From NCBI RefSeq assembly GCF_026341125.1, contig NZ_JAPEOR010000003.1, positions 434,001 to 498,000 of the forward strand: DNA of 64,000 nt, written 5' to 3'. Both the position numbers and the translations under genes were made by a program. Origin of the DNA: Streptomyces sp. NBC_01142 (lineage in GTDB: Bacteria; Actinomycetota; Actinomycetes; Streptomycetales; Streptomycetaceae). Position 1 is the stretch's first letter; each line of letters opens with the position of its first letter. The notes under the pieces are model-generated. The model made no database searches. It saw only the letters and a program-made list of their open reading frames with translations, and had not been told where the DNA came from. Positions 26,889-35,714 of this stretch are shown piece after piece.

Positions 26889-27335
26889 ATGCCCCATGTC
26901 GAGGTCAATCTGCCGATCAAGGCCCCCGCGGCCGACGCCTGGCATGCCGTCACCCGGCTGGAGGACTACGCCGCGTACATGGAAAACGTCGAGTCGGTGA
27001 CCGTGCTCGGGGAGACGGACACCGGCACCCGTACCAGCGAGTGGTCGGTGCTCCTCAAGGGCTCCGTACTGGAGTGGGTGGAAGAGGACGAACTCGACGA
27101 GGACAAGCGCGTCATGTCGTTCACCCAGGTCTCCGGCGACCTCGATGAGTTCAACGGGTACTGGCGGGTCGAGGACGGCGGGGACGGGACCTCGGTGGTC
27201 ACCTTCTCGGTCGACTTCGAGATCGGCATCCCGCTGCTGGCCGACATGCTCAACCCGGTCGCCACCAGGGCACTGCGCGAGAACTCCGAGCACATGCTCC
27301 GCGCCATCGAGCGGCGGATCACGGCGGTCTCGTGA
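26889..27335 (+). CDS. SRPBCC-family (polyketide cyclase/dehydrase-like) protein
   Basis: 148 residues, a single START/SRPBCC domain (VEVNLPIKAPAADAWHAVTRLEDYAAYMENVESVTVLGE, LDEFNGYWRVEDG, VVTFSVDFEIGIPLLADMLNPVATRAL). Such folds bind small hydrophobic ligands or catalyse cyclisation and dehydration. There is no polyketide synthase in the window, so a polyketide role is unlikely. Its stop overlaps the GTG start of the epimerase gene, so the two are coupled. Confidence 0.8.
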   Translation: MPHVEVNLPIKAPAADAWHAVTRLEDYAAYMENVESVTVLGETDTGTRTSEWSVLLKGSVLEWVEEDELDEDKRVMSFTQVSGDLDEFNGYWRVEDGGDGTSVVTFSVDFEIGIPLLADMLNPVATRALRENSEHMLRAIERRITAVS

Positions 27336-28348
27336 CAGCGCCGGCCCGCATCCTGGTGACCGGCGCCACCGGCGCCGTGGGCAGCGCCGTCCGGCGCGCG
27401 CTGCACGCGGCGGGCCACCGGGTGTACGGCGTGAGCCGCCGCGGCGGAGCGGGGCCGCGGGAGTACGCCTGGCGGGCCGGGCAGGAGGAACCGGCACCCG
27501 AGCTGCGCGGCCCGTGGAGCGCGGTGGTCCACTGTGCCGCCGACACCCGCTGGACCCTGCCCGCCGAGCAGGCCCAGGAGGCGAACGTCGCCCCGCTGCG
27601 CGCGGTGCTGTCCCTCATCGGTTCCGAGACCCATCTGGTTCACCTGTCCTCCTCCTACGTCACGGGCCTGGAGGGCGACATCACCTCGCACTCCCCGGAC
27701 GCCTACCGCAACTCCTACGAGTGGTCCAAGGCCGCGGCCGAACGCCTGCTGCATGCCGAGCGGGACAGCGCCGACATCGTCCGCTTCCCCATCGTGATGG
27801 GGGCCAGGGCCGACGGCGCGCTGGACCGCTACAGCGGCTTCTTCTGGCTGCCCTCCTCGCTGTGCAGCGGCGCCGTCCCGGCCCTGGTGGTGGAGAAGGA
27901 GGCGCTGCTGGACATCGTCAGCACCGACGACGTGGCCGACCATGTGGCACGGCTGATCGCCGACGGCCCACCGGCGGGCCGCAGGCTGTCGGTCCTGGGG
28001 CGCGGTGACCGGGCCCAGCGGGTGGACGAGGCGTTCGACACCGTCCTGGACGCCCTCAACTCCTGGCGTGCCGAGCACGGTGTGCCTCTGCTGGACCGGC
28101 TTCCCTATGTCACGCCCCAGCAGTGGAACCGCTTCTACCTGCCGTTCGCCGAGGAGTACCTGGACCGGGCGCAGCTGCTGAGGGTCACCGCGTTCCGCGC
28201 GTACCAGGGCTATCTGTCGATCACGGAACCGTTCGAAGTCACCGGCCGGGTGGCGGACACGGCACAGGTCCTGTTCCGCTCGATCCGGCGCTGGGCCGAG
28301 GCCCATGAGACCTCTGCCCGCCGGGTTCCCCGGCCGTGGAAGGCCTGA
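27332..28348 (+). CDS. NAD-dependent epimerase/dehydratase (extended SDR)
   Basis: 338 residues from GTG 27332. The N-terminal Rossmann motif is ILVTGATGAVGSAVRRAL. A Ser and the Tyr-x-x-x-Lys-type catalytic site are seen in LVHLSSSYVTG and YRNSYEWSKAAAERLL. This is the NDP-sugar epimerase/thioester-reductase-like branch. It is coupled to the SRPBCC gene. It could act on a sugar or on a carrier-linked or free carbonyl intermediate; no NDP-sugar-making genes are visible. Confidence 0.82.
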   Translation: MTAPARILVTGATGAVGSAVRRALHAAGHRVYGVSRRGGAGPREYAWRAGQEEPAPELRGPWSAVVHCAADTRWTLPAEQAQEANVAPLRAVLSLIGSETHLVHLSSSYVTGLEGDITSHSPDAYRNSYEWSKAAAERLLHAERDSADIVRFPIVMGARADGALDRYSGFFWLPSSLCSGAVPALVVEKEALLDIVSTDDVADHVARLIADGPPAGRRLSVLGRGDRAQRVDEAFDTVLDALNSWRAEHGVPLLDRLPYVTPQQWNRFYLPFAEEYLDRAQLLRVTAFRAYQGYLSITEPFEVTGRVADTAQVLFRSIRRWAEAHETSARRVPRPWKA

Positions 28349-28576
28349 CGTGCCGCGCATGCCGCGGGCGCCGCGCCGCGAGACGAGGCGATGGTGCGCG
28401 GCCCACCGCCCGGGGGTGCCTCCCTCCGGGACGGCGCGCGAGGGGCACCGGACGCCGTCGCCGCGGCGCCCCGGAAGCCGTCGGCCCACGTTCTTCCTCC
28501 CCCGTCCGGGACGCCGAAAGTGCGGGCGAGGCAGCCGAGTTGGAGTTGGTGTTCGCGTGGAAAGGAACAACCTGTC

Positions 28577-29644
28577 ATGAATCCCATACGTGTTGCGCTC
28601 GCCGGCGCCGGGAACTGCGCATGGAGCTTCACCCAGTTCGTCGCCCTGGCCCAGGCGGACCCCGACACCCGGCTTCCGGGCCTGATGTGCCACACGGTGG
28701 GCGGCTACCGGCTCGCGGACGTGCGGGTCGTCGCGGCGTTCGACGTGGACGCGACGAAGGTCGGGCGCCCCCTGGCCGAAGCCTTCACCGCTCCCGCCAT
28801 CTCCGCGACCGCCTTCATCGAGCTGGGCGACGACCGGAACGCCCCGGTCCTCGCGGCGCCGGTCCTCGACGGCCTCGCGGGGCCGCTCGGCTCCGTCGTG
28901 GAGCCCGCCGGCGCCGCTCGCGACGCCACCCAGGAGGACGTCGCCAAGGCCCTCGTCGAACACGATGTGGAAGTCCTGGTCATCGCGTTGCCCACGGGTG
29001 CCTCCCAGGCGATCCGCATGTTCGCGGACGCGGCCCTCGCCGCCGGGGTGGCCGTCGTGAACTGCACCCCCGAGGAGCTGGCCCGGGACGAGGACGTCCG
29101 CCGCAGGTTCGCGGACGCGGGCGTCGTCCTCCTCGGTGACGACCTGCGCAGCCATCTCGGTGCCACCTGCCTGCACACCGCCCTTATCGAACTGCTGCTC
29201 AGCCGAGGCCTGGAGCTGGCCAGCACCTACCAGCTCAACGTCGGCGGCAACACGGACTTCCTGAACCTGGCGGACGCCGGCCGCGCGGCCTCCAAGTTCA
29301 CCTCGAAGGCCAACGCGCTGCGCGCGGCGGGCATGACCGACGTCGACGGTGTGGCCGGCCCCACCGGCTTCATCGGGCACCTCGGCGACAAAAAGGTGTG
29401 CTTCGCCAACGTCAGGGCGACGTCCGTGCTCGGTTCCGAGGTGCAGATCGACATCAAACTCACCGTGGAGGACAGCCCGAACGCCGCCGGTGTCATCGCC
29501 AACGCCGTACGCGCCGCGAAGACCGCCACCGACCGCGGCCTGTCCGGCAAGGTTGACGCCCCGTCCCCCCTGCTCTTCAAGAGTCCTCCGCGCGGTCTGC
29601 CCGAATCGGAGGCGAGGACCGCGTTCCTGGACTTCGCCTCCTGA
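28577..29644 (+). CDS. myo-inositol-1-phosphate synthase family enzyme
   Basis: 355 residues from the ATG at 28577 (GGAAAGGAAC upstream). It aligns along its length with actinobacterial Ino1: VALAGAGNCAWS, VVAAFDVDATKVG, VVNCTPEEL, LLGDDLRSHLGAT, YQLNVGGNTDFLNL, IKLTVEDSPNAAGVIANAVRAAK and LLFKSPPRGLPE, retaining the catalytic lysines of the last two motifs. Ino1 converts glucose-6-phosphate to inositol-1-phosphate with NAD. An orthologue in aristeromycin biosynthesis instead makes a five-membered cyclitol phosphate, so ring size is not certain. It opens the central operon. Confidence 0.92.
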   Translation: MNPIRVALAGAGNCAWSFTQFVALAQADPDTRLPGLMCHTVGGYRLADVRVVAAFDVDATKVGRPLAEAFTAPAISATAFIELGDDRNAPVLAAPVLDGLAGPLGSVVEPAGAARDATQEDVAKALVEHDVEVLVIALPTGASQAIRMFADAALAAGVAVVNCTPEELARDEDVRRRFADAGVVLLGDDLRSHLGATCLHTALIELLLSRGLELASTYQLNVGGNTDFLNLADAGRAASKFTSKANALRAAGMTDVDGVAGPTGFIGHLGDKKVCFANVRATSVLGSEVQIDIKLTVEDSPNAAGVIANAVRAAKTATDRGLSGKVDAPSPLLFKSPPRGLPESEARTAFLDFAS

Positions 29645-29676
29645 CACCCGCCGGTCATCGAGAAGAGAGACGGTCA

Positions 29677-30867
29677 ATGCTGTCGATACAACGGGACTCC
29701 CGATCGGTCGAGGACCTGCCCTACGAGCTGGTCGAGCGCAAGGGAGTGGGACACCCGGACACCATGTGCGACGCCATGGCGGAGCGCATGTCCCGTTACT
29801 ACTCCCTCCACTGCCTCAAGGAGTTCGGTGGCATCGCCCACCACTGGTTCGACAAGGTGACGCTGTACGGCGGTGGCGCGGACACCGACTACGGGCGGGG
29901 TGAACTCACCTCGCCGTACCGGGTGATGGTCTTCGGCAAGGCGGCCTTCCGGGTCGGCACCATCGAGATCCCGGTGCGGGACCTGATGTTCCGCGCCGCC
30001 GCCGATGTACTGGCCGAGGTCACCACCGGTTTCGACGCCGTCCGCCACCTGGTCGTCGAACTGGGCGTGGTGGACCACCAGGGTTCGGGCCGCGGTCTCT
30101 CGCGGTACCGGCCCGCGTCACCGCGGGACCTGGTCCCGCTGCGGTCCGGCGGACTGGTCTCCAACGACACCAACCTGCTGCACGGCTACGCCCCGCTGTC
30201 CCGCCTGGAGAACGTGGTGCTGGGGCTGGAGAACCTCATCAACGGTTCCGCCTTCAAGCAGCGGCACGCGGACACCGGCTGGGACGTCAAGGTATTCGGC
30301 AGCAGGCGGCAGGACGTGTTCAGCCTGGTCGTCAACATGCCCTTCCTCGCGGGCCGTATCGAGTCGATGGATCACTACCTGGCGCGCAAGGCAGTGATCC
30401 AGAAGGAGCTGGAGGAGTTCGTCGGCTCACTCGGCATCCGGGACTTCCGCATGCTGATGAACGCCACCGACCGCAACGGCCGCCCCTACCTCACCGCGCT
30501 CGGCTCCGTGGCGGACACCGGCGACGTGGGCGTCGTCGGCCGGGGAAACCGGGTCAACGGACTCATCACCCCCATGCGCCCGATGAGCATCGAGGCGCCC
30601 GCGGGCAAGAACCCGCTGGACCACACCGGAAAGATCTACAACGTCATGGCCATGCGGCTCGCCCGGCAGGTGCACGAGGAGTTCGGCGGACCGGCGCAGG
30701 TGCACATCTTCACTTCCAAGGAGGCGCCGCTGGAGCGCCCGGACGAGGTCGTCGTGACGACCGCCGACGCGGACGAGCCGGCCCTGAAGCCCCTGGTGGA
30801 GACCGCGGTCGCGGGCTCGGGCGACCTGACGGTCGAGCTGATCGAGACGGGCATCACCCTGTGGTGA
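29677..30867 (+). CDS. archaeal-type S-adenosylmethionine synthetase
   Basis: 396 residues of the archaeal-type SAM synthetase family (PF01941-type), not the usual bacterial MetK. Evidence: [107 protein letters not shown] and [26 protein letters not shown] precedes the ATG. A dedicated SAM supply suggests that the product needs methyl or aminocarboxypropyl groups; a methyltransferase is at 18.3 kb. Alternatively the enzyme activates another methionine-like thioether. Confidence 0.9.
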   Translation: MLSIQRDSRSVEDLPYELVERKGVGHPDTMCDAMAERMSRYYSLHCLKEFGGIAHHWFDKVTLYGGGADTDYGRGELTSPYRVMVFGKAAFRVGTIEIPVRDLMFRAAADVLAEVTTGFDAVRHLVVELGVVDHQGSGRGLSRYRPASPRDLVPLRSGGLVSNDTNLLHGYAPLSRLENVVLGLENLINGSAFKQRHADTGWDVKVFGSRRQDVFSLVVNMPFLAGRIESMDHYLARKAVIQKELEEFVGSLGIRDFRMLMNATDRNGRPYLTALGSVADTGDVGVVGRGNRVNGLITPMRPMSIEAPAGKNPLDHTGKIYNVMAMRLARQVHEEFGGPAQVHIFTSKEAPLERPDEVVVTTADADEPALKPLVETAVAGSGDLTVELIETGITLW

Positions 30868-31871
30868 CCGGCGAGGAGGCCCGGGCCCTCGTCGCCGGGG
30901 CACAAGCCACGGGTCTGCGCTCCGGCACGGGCCCCCCGAAGACGCCGGCACCTCGGACCGGCAGTCACTTCGTGGTCCTGGTCAAGCCCGAGGTCATGAC
31001 CGCCGTCCGCGCGACCGACGCGCTTGCAGAGACGGTACGGGTGCTCGGCCAGGGGGACGTGAGCGTCCTGCGCTGTGCCGTGATGCCGGCCGAGGACTTC
31101 GCCGGGCGCGGGTACCTGCTCCTGCACTATCCGCGCCTGCACCGGGTCGCCGCAGACGGGGCGGAGGCGCTGCACTCCGGTGCCCGCAGGGAACTCGGGT
31201 CACTCATGACCGCGTCGCGGACCGCCGACGCCCTCGGGGCGTACGAGGCGATGACGCGCGAGGCGGACCTGTCTCCGGCGGCCCTGGAGGAGCGTTGCCG
31301 GGGGGCGGGCATCCACAAGCTGGGCTCCGGCTCGTACGCCTCGGTGACCGAGCTGAACGGGCGCCCGGTCACGGTGCTGAACGGTTTTCTGCCGGCCCTG
31401 GCCGCGGGCTACACCGGCCCCGGGGCCCTGGTCGGCCTCCTTGAATGCCACAGCCACCGCGAGATCGACGAGCTGCGCGGCGAGCTTCTGGGGGCGCTCC
31501 ACCCGGCCGACGCCGCCCCGGCGTCGCTGCGTGGCGCCCTGGGCACGCTGGCCCGGGAACACGGGATCGCCCTCTCCGAGGGCCGCAACGCCGTCCACCT
31601 GTCGGCGGGCCACCTGGAGGGGATGCTCCAGGTCTGGCGGTACTTCGCCGCCCTCGACGGACAGGGCATCGAGAGCACCGCGTTCGGCCGGTCACTGGCC
31701 GGACGCGGGGTGTCCCTGGCGGCGGTGGCGGCACTGGCCGCCGATCACAACCTCGCCGAGGACTCAGGAGAGACGGTGGCCCCGCACGGCGCCACCGAGA
31801 ACCTTCGCCGCGACGCGGTCCTCGACCGCGTACGGCAATGGGCCGCCACCGGAAAGGGCTTGGGAACATGA
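30861..31871 (+). CDS. nucleoside-diphosphate-kinase-like protein
   Basis: 336 residues, starting inside the SAM-synthetase stop (GTGGTGA). The protein resembles a split, diverged NDK fold: an N-terminal HFVVLVKPEVMTA (compare the NDK IKPDGV motif, Lys42) and a C-terminal HPADAAPASLRGALGTLAREHGI followed by GRNAVHLSAGHLEG (compare NxxHGSDS), keeping the catalytic-type His246. It is more than twice the length of NDK, with a large central insert (~residues 95-195). It may transfer a phosphate from a nucleotide to a cluster intermediate. The fold call is mine from motif reading. Confidence 0.6.
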   Translation: MVTGEEARALVAGAQATGLRSGTGPPKTPAPRTGSHFVVLVKPEVMTAVRATDALAETVRVLGQGDVSVLRCAVMPAEDFAGRGYLLLHYPRLHRVAADGAEALHSGARRELGSLMTASRTADALGAYEAMTREADLSPAALEERCRGAGIHKLGSGSYASVTELNGRPVTVLNGFLPALAAGYTGPGALVGLLECHSHREIDELRGELLGALHPADAAPASLRGALGTLAREHGIALSEGRNAVHLSAGHLEGMLQVWRYFAALDGQGIESTAFGRSLAGRGVSLAAVAALAADHNLAEDSGETVAPHGATENLRRDAVLDRVRQWAATGKGLGT

Positions 31872-32656
31872 CCGGTCTCGCGCGCGGACTCGCCGAGCGC
31901 ACCGCGGTGGTAACCGGCGGTGCCCAGGGAATCGGTGCCGCGGTCGCCGAACGGCTGTGCGCAGAGGGCTGCCGTGTCCTGATCTACGACAAGAGCGTCG
32001 AGCACGGGCGGGCCGCGGTGGACGCATGGCGGGAGCGGGGCCATGAGGTGCAGTTGGCCGTGGGCGACGTGACGGACGGTGCGGCGGTGGCGGCGGCCTT
32101 CACGGGCCTCCCGGCCGGCTGGCCGAGGCCGACGCTGCTGGTGAATCTCGCCGCGGGCTTCGTCTTCAAGGGCCTGGAGGCCACCCCGGAGGAATGGCAC
32201 GCCGCGTTCGATCCCACCATCGTCGGTCTCTCCCTGGTCATCCGGGAGTTCGTCGCCGGGCTGCCGGAGCGCGACGCCGACGCCGCGATCGTGAACATGG
32301 CGTCCATCTCGGCGCACATCGCCCAGAGCGGCTACCTGACGTACAACACCAGCAAGGCCGCCGTGCTCGGCTTCACCCGGTGCACCGCCGAGGAGCTGGC
32401 CCCCCGGGGAATCCGGGTCAACTCGGTCAGCCCGGGAACCGTGTGGAACGCCAACAACGAGCGGTACCACCGCGAGGCGCTCGGGCTCGACCGGGCGGCG
32501 GCCGAGGCCGCTCCGGAACACGGCGGCAAGTTCCTGCTCAAACGGTTCGCGGACCCGGCCGAGGTCGCGGCGCCGATCGCCTTCCTGCTGTCGTCCGAGG
32601 CGAGTTTCATCACGGGCGCCGATCTGCCCGTGGACGGCGGGTACTTGGTGGTATGA
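31868..32656 (+). CDS. short-chain dehydrogenase/reductase
   Basis: 262 residues from the ATG at 31868 overlapping the previous stop (ATGA). Classical SDR: TGGAQGIGAAVA cofactor motif, NLAAG, Ser in NMASISAHIAQSG, Tyr-x-x-x-Lys in YLTYNTSKAAV, and C-terminal ITGADLPVDGGYLVV. FabG-like with full catalytic residues. It lies between the NDK-like and PHP genes in the inositol/SAM operon, so it is likely to oxidise or reduce a cyclitol or derived carbonyl. Confidence 0.9.
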   Translation: MTGLARGLAERTAVVTGGAQGIGAAVAERLCAEGCRVLIYDKSVEHGRAAVDAWRERGHEVQLAVGDVTDGAAVAAAFTGLPAGWPRPTLLVNLAAGFVFKGLEATPEEWHAAFDPTIVGLSLVIREFVAGLPERDADAAIVNMASISAHIAQSGYLTYNTSKAAVLGFTRCTAEELAPRGIRVNSVSPGTVWNANNERYHREALGLDRAAAEAAPEHGGKFLLKRFADPAEVAAPIAFLLSSEASFITGADLPVDGGYLVV

Positions 32657-32660
32657 CGCC

Positions 32661-33470
32661 ATGATCGATCTGCATACTCACCACAACCGCTGCGGGCACG
32701 CCACCGGCTCGCTGCGGGACTACGTCACGGCGGCGCTGGACAAGGGCGTCAAGGTCCTGGGGCTGTCCGACCACACCCCGATGTTCGCGGCCGAGGAGGA
32801 CCACGCGCTGCCGCGGGTGGCGATGCCGAAGTCGGAGTTCCCCTCCTACATCGCCGAAGCCCTGGCGTTGAAGGAGGAGTTCGCGAACAGCATCGAGATC
32901 CTCGTCTCCACCGAGGCCGACTTCTTCAGCGGCCGCATGGACCCGTACACGAAGGCGCTGAGCGGCTTTCCGCTGGACTACGTCATCGGGTCGGTCCACA
33001 TGTTCGAGGGCCGGGACATCTTCGACGTCACCCGCTGGGAGACCGTCGAGGAGGAGGATCTCGCCGCCGTCAAGGCGCGGTACTTCCGGGCAATAGCCGA
33101 ATGCGCCCGGTCCGGGCTCTTCCACGTCATGGGGCACGTGGACGCGTTGAAGGGCAACCACCCGAAGCTGGGTGCCGTCCCGGCGCCGGCCGCGGCCGAC
33201 GAGATGCTGCGCGCGATCCGGGACTCCGGTGCCGTGATGGAGATCAACACCTCGGGTGGCACCAAGATGTGCGGCGGCTGGTATCCCGAGTCCGACCTCC
33301 TCGAACGCGCCCACTATTTCAAGGTCCCGATCACCTTCGCCTCCGACGCGCACGTTCCCGAACGCGTCTGTGACCAGTACCCGGAAGTGGTCAGGGTGCT
33401 CAGCGACATCGGGTTCCGCACCTGGACCGTGTTCCGCCGCGGTACCGCCCGGACCTGCCCTCTGTTCTGA
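32661..33470 (+). CDS. PHP-domain phosphatase (histidinol-phosphatase-like)
   Basis: 269 residues beginning MIDLHTHHNRCGHATGS, the PHP metal-binding motif. Other metal motifs are LGLSDHTPM, STEADFF, YVIGSVHMF, MGHVDALKGNH and TFASDAHVPE. This matches HisK-type histidinol-phosphate phosphatases. As no other histidine genes are near, it probably dephosphorylates a cluster intermediate. It starts four bases after the SDR stop, in the same operon. Confidence 0.87.
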   Translation: MIDLHTHHNRCGHATGSLRDYVTAALDKGVKVLGLSDHTPMFAAEEDHALPRVAMPKSEFPSYIAEALALKEEFANSIEILVSTEADFFSGRMDPYTKALSGFPLDYVIGSVHMFEGRDIFDVTRWETVEEEDLAAVKARYFRAIAECARSGLFHVMGHVDALKGNHPKLGAVPAPAAADEMLRAIRDSGAVMEINTSGGTKMCGGWYPESDLLERAHYFKVPITFASDAHVPERVCDQYPEVVRVLSDIGFRTWTVFRRGTARTCPLF

Positions 33471-33531
33471 CCGATGCCAAGCCGGCTCTGCCGGTGTTCC
33501 GACCGACCGGACCATTCATTCTGGAGCCTCC

Positions 33532-34674
33532 ATGCGTGTGAGTGAACTTGCCGCGGTTGACCCCGCCGGTGCGACCACCCGGTATCTGCTGGTCCGGGAC
33601 CGGCCGTTGAGGATCGTCACCACCTCCGCCGAGGCCGGCGGGCTGGTGTCGGAGACCTTCTGTCCGCCGGGGATGCTGGGCGTGACCGAGACCTCCCACG
33701 CGTCCGAGCCCGACCTCACCGTGGTCGATCTGACCCGCGACCCCGCCGAGATCCACGAGCTGCTCCATGAGGTGGCCGCCACCGCTGTGCGGGGCGAGTA
33801 CGAACTCACCCGGCACTACCGGCTGCCGCGTTTCGACGGCGACGCCTGCACCGTCTTCACGCTCCAGGACGTGAACTCCGACGAGGTGGCGGCCCTGATA
33901 CGCACTGAGGGGCGCATCACCCTCGTACGTCCACGGTCGGGTCTGGGCGACAGGTGGCTGACCCGGATCATCCGCGACGTGGCCACCCGGATCGCCAAGG
34001 CCGAGGGCTCCCTGATCCTGCACTCCTCGGCGTTCGTCCACGACGGTGGCGCCTACCTGGTGATCGGGGACTCCGGGGCGGGCAAGTCGACCACGGCCAT
34101 CGCGCTGGCCCGGCTGCTGCCCTCCTCCGGCTGGATGGGCAACGACCGCATGCACCTGGACCAGCGGGGGAGTGGCTACCAGGTGACGGCCTGTCCGCTG
34201 CCGCTCGCCATCAACAAAGGGTCGCTCGACGTCATGGGCGTCACCGACTTCGGGTCCTGGCCCGTGCGCGCGGGCTTCCCGCCGCCGGAATCGGACTGGG
34301 ACCGGTTCCAGGGCGAGGACAAGCTGAAGCTGAGTTCCCAGGAGGTCAGCCGCTATCTCGGCGTCCGCGTCGTTCCGGACGCCCCGCTCGCCGGTGTGAT
34401 CCTGCCCCGGGTCGATCTCACGGCGGGGTACTCCCTCGAACCCGCGACGCTCGACCACGCCGCCGAAGTGATGAAGAGGAACTGTTTCTCCCTCGACGAC
34501 AACCTGTACGGCGAGGACTGGCTGAACGTGCCCGTCCGACGGCGTGCGGCACCCCCGTCGATCGACGCCTTCCTGGAGCACCTGACGAAACTTCCCGTGC
34601 TGCGCTGCTGCGTGGGCAGCGCCGGCGACGTGGCGAAGCTGGCGGACGAGTTCCAAGGCGCCGTACGGAAGTGA
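33532..34674 (+). CDS. HPr-kinase-like P-loop protein
   Basis: 380 residues from the ATG at 33532. Walker A is VIGDSGAGKST (residues ~178-187) preceded by LILHSSAFVHDGGAY, the arrangement of HPr kinase/phosphorylase C-terminal domains; an acidic GNDRMHLD follows. Such stand-alone domains phosphorylate proteins, free serine or peptide C-termini (as in some lasso peptide clusters). No peptide precursor or lasso protease is visible here. A second diverged copy lies at 37.4 kb. The target may be a small molecule of the pathway. Confidence 0.75.
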   Translation: MRVSELAAVDPAGATTRYLLVRDRPLRIVTTSAEAGGLVSETFCPPGMLGVTETSHASEPDLTVVDLTRDPAEIHELLHEVAATAVRGEYELTRHYRLPRFDGDACTVFTLQDVNSDEVAALIRTEGRITLVRPRSGLGDRWLTRIIRDVATRIAKAEGSLILHSSAFVHDGGAYLVIGDSGAGKSTTAIALARLLPSSGWMGNDRMHLDQRGSGYQVTACPLPLAINKGSLDVMGVTDFGSWPVRAGFPPPESDWDRFQGEDKLKLSSQEVSRYLGVRVVPDAPLAGVILPRVDLTAGYSLEPATLDHAAEVMKRNCFSLDDNLYGEDWLNVPVRRRAAPPSIDAFLEHLTKLPVLRCCVGSAGDVAKLADEFQGAVRK

Positions 34675-34730
34675 CCGGCTCCCGGGGCGCGGTACGGGCG
34701 CGACGCCCGGGCGCGCTAGGGACGTGACCG

Positions 34731-35714
34731 TCAGCAGCCGCGGTCCGCATCCGTATCGAGCGCCGCCGCCGTCCTGGTGAGCAGGTCCAGGTTCTGCCGG
34801 AACCGCGCCCAGAAGCGCGAGATCCAGTCGAGGTACCACGGCCCCAGGCTCACGTCGCGCTGCCCGAGCAGAGTCACATGGCCATGCCTCGGCAGGAACC
34901 ACAGGGCGCCGAGCCGCGCCAGGTCGGCGGCGCTCGCATACGGCATACGAAGGCGCGCGTGCAGGTGCGTGAGGAAGCGGTGGAGCGCCTGCGGGTCCAG
35001 CACGAAGTCACCGCGGCCGAGGCGGCAGGAGAGCCACAGCGCCTTGCCCGCGTCGGCCGGCCGACGGGAGAACCCGGCCTCGTCCCAGTCGATCACAGTC
35101 AGCGGCCGGGAGCTGCCGGAGATCAGGTTCCGGCCGTGCAGGTCGCCGTGATGGATCACCAGGCCGTCCGGACGTGTCAGCCGCACGGCACTGTTCCGGA
35201 GTTCACCGAGGTGGTCGTCCATGGCCCGCGCGAGGCCTTGCCACTCGCCGGTCAGGAGCGGGTCCGCGAGCGCGCGCTCCCGCTCCGCGCCGGATACCCA
35301 TGGCGAGGCGTAGTCACCGACCAGGTCCTCCTCGGCCTCCACCCCGCCCGCCCGTGCCGCCAGGTCCGCGAGAACACCGGCGACCTGGACGATGTGCTGC
35401 CGTGCGTCGTCCGAGGGCGCTCCCGGGGCGTACGGTCGGATCACCACCAGCCGGGGGCGCCCCGCGGCGTGGAACCCCATGTCGAGCACCGGCGGGTACC
35501 AGGCCGTCCCGCGCAGCGCCGCGTCCACGCGCAGGATGCGCCGGAACTCGGTACCGGAGGAGCGGTCCGCGCAGTGCACCTTCACGGAGAGTTCCCGGCC
35601 GCCCTCGGTGACCCGGTAGGACGAGTTGAGGCCGCGGCCCTCAAGGGCCTCGGCGTCACCGGCCACGACGAGCTCCATGGCGTGCCGGACCGTGAGCTGT
35701 GCGGGACCCGTCAT
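34731..35714 (-). CDS. APH-fold kinase
   Basis: 327 residues with the kinase loop VIHHGDLHGRNLI and metal motif TVIDWDEAGFSRRPAD of the aminoglycoside/choline kinase family. The N-terminal lobe includes LSVKVH, with the ATP-binding lysine. It is the second APH-fold gene of the cluster. Its stop is about 56 bases from the convergent HPr-kinase-like gene and its start overlaps the stop of the P-loop kinase gene. It could modify an intermediate or give self-resistance. Confidence 0.8.
   Translation of the reverse strand: MTGPAQLTVRHAMELVVAGDAEALEGRGLNSSYRVTEGGRELSVKVHCADRSSGTEFRRILRVDAALRGTAWYPPVLDMGFHAAGRPRLVVIRPYAPGAPSDDARQHIVQVAGVLADLAARAGGVEAEEDLVGDYASPWVSGAERERALADPLLTGEWQGLARAMDDHLGELRNSAVRLTRPDGLVIHHGDLHGRNLISGSSRPLTVIDWDEAGFSRRPADAGKALWLSCRLGRGDFVLDPQALHRFLTHLHARLRMPYASAADLARLGALWFLPRHGHVTLLGQRDVSLGPWYLDWISRFWARFRQNLDLLTRTAAALDTDADRGC

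Noticed and set aside
26889..27335. Polyketide cyclase as a sign of a polyketide pathway
   Set aside because: The SRPBCC fold is widespread and no ketosynthase or other polyketide gene is in the window.
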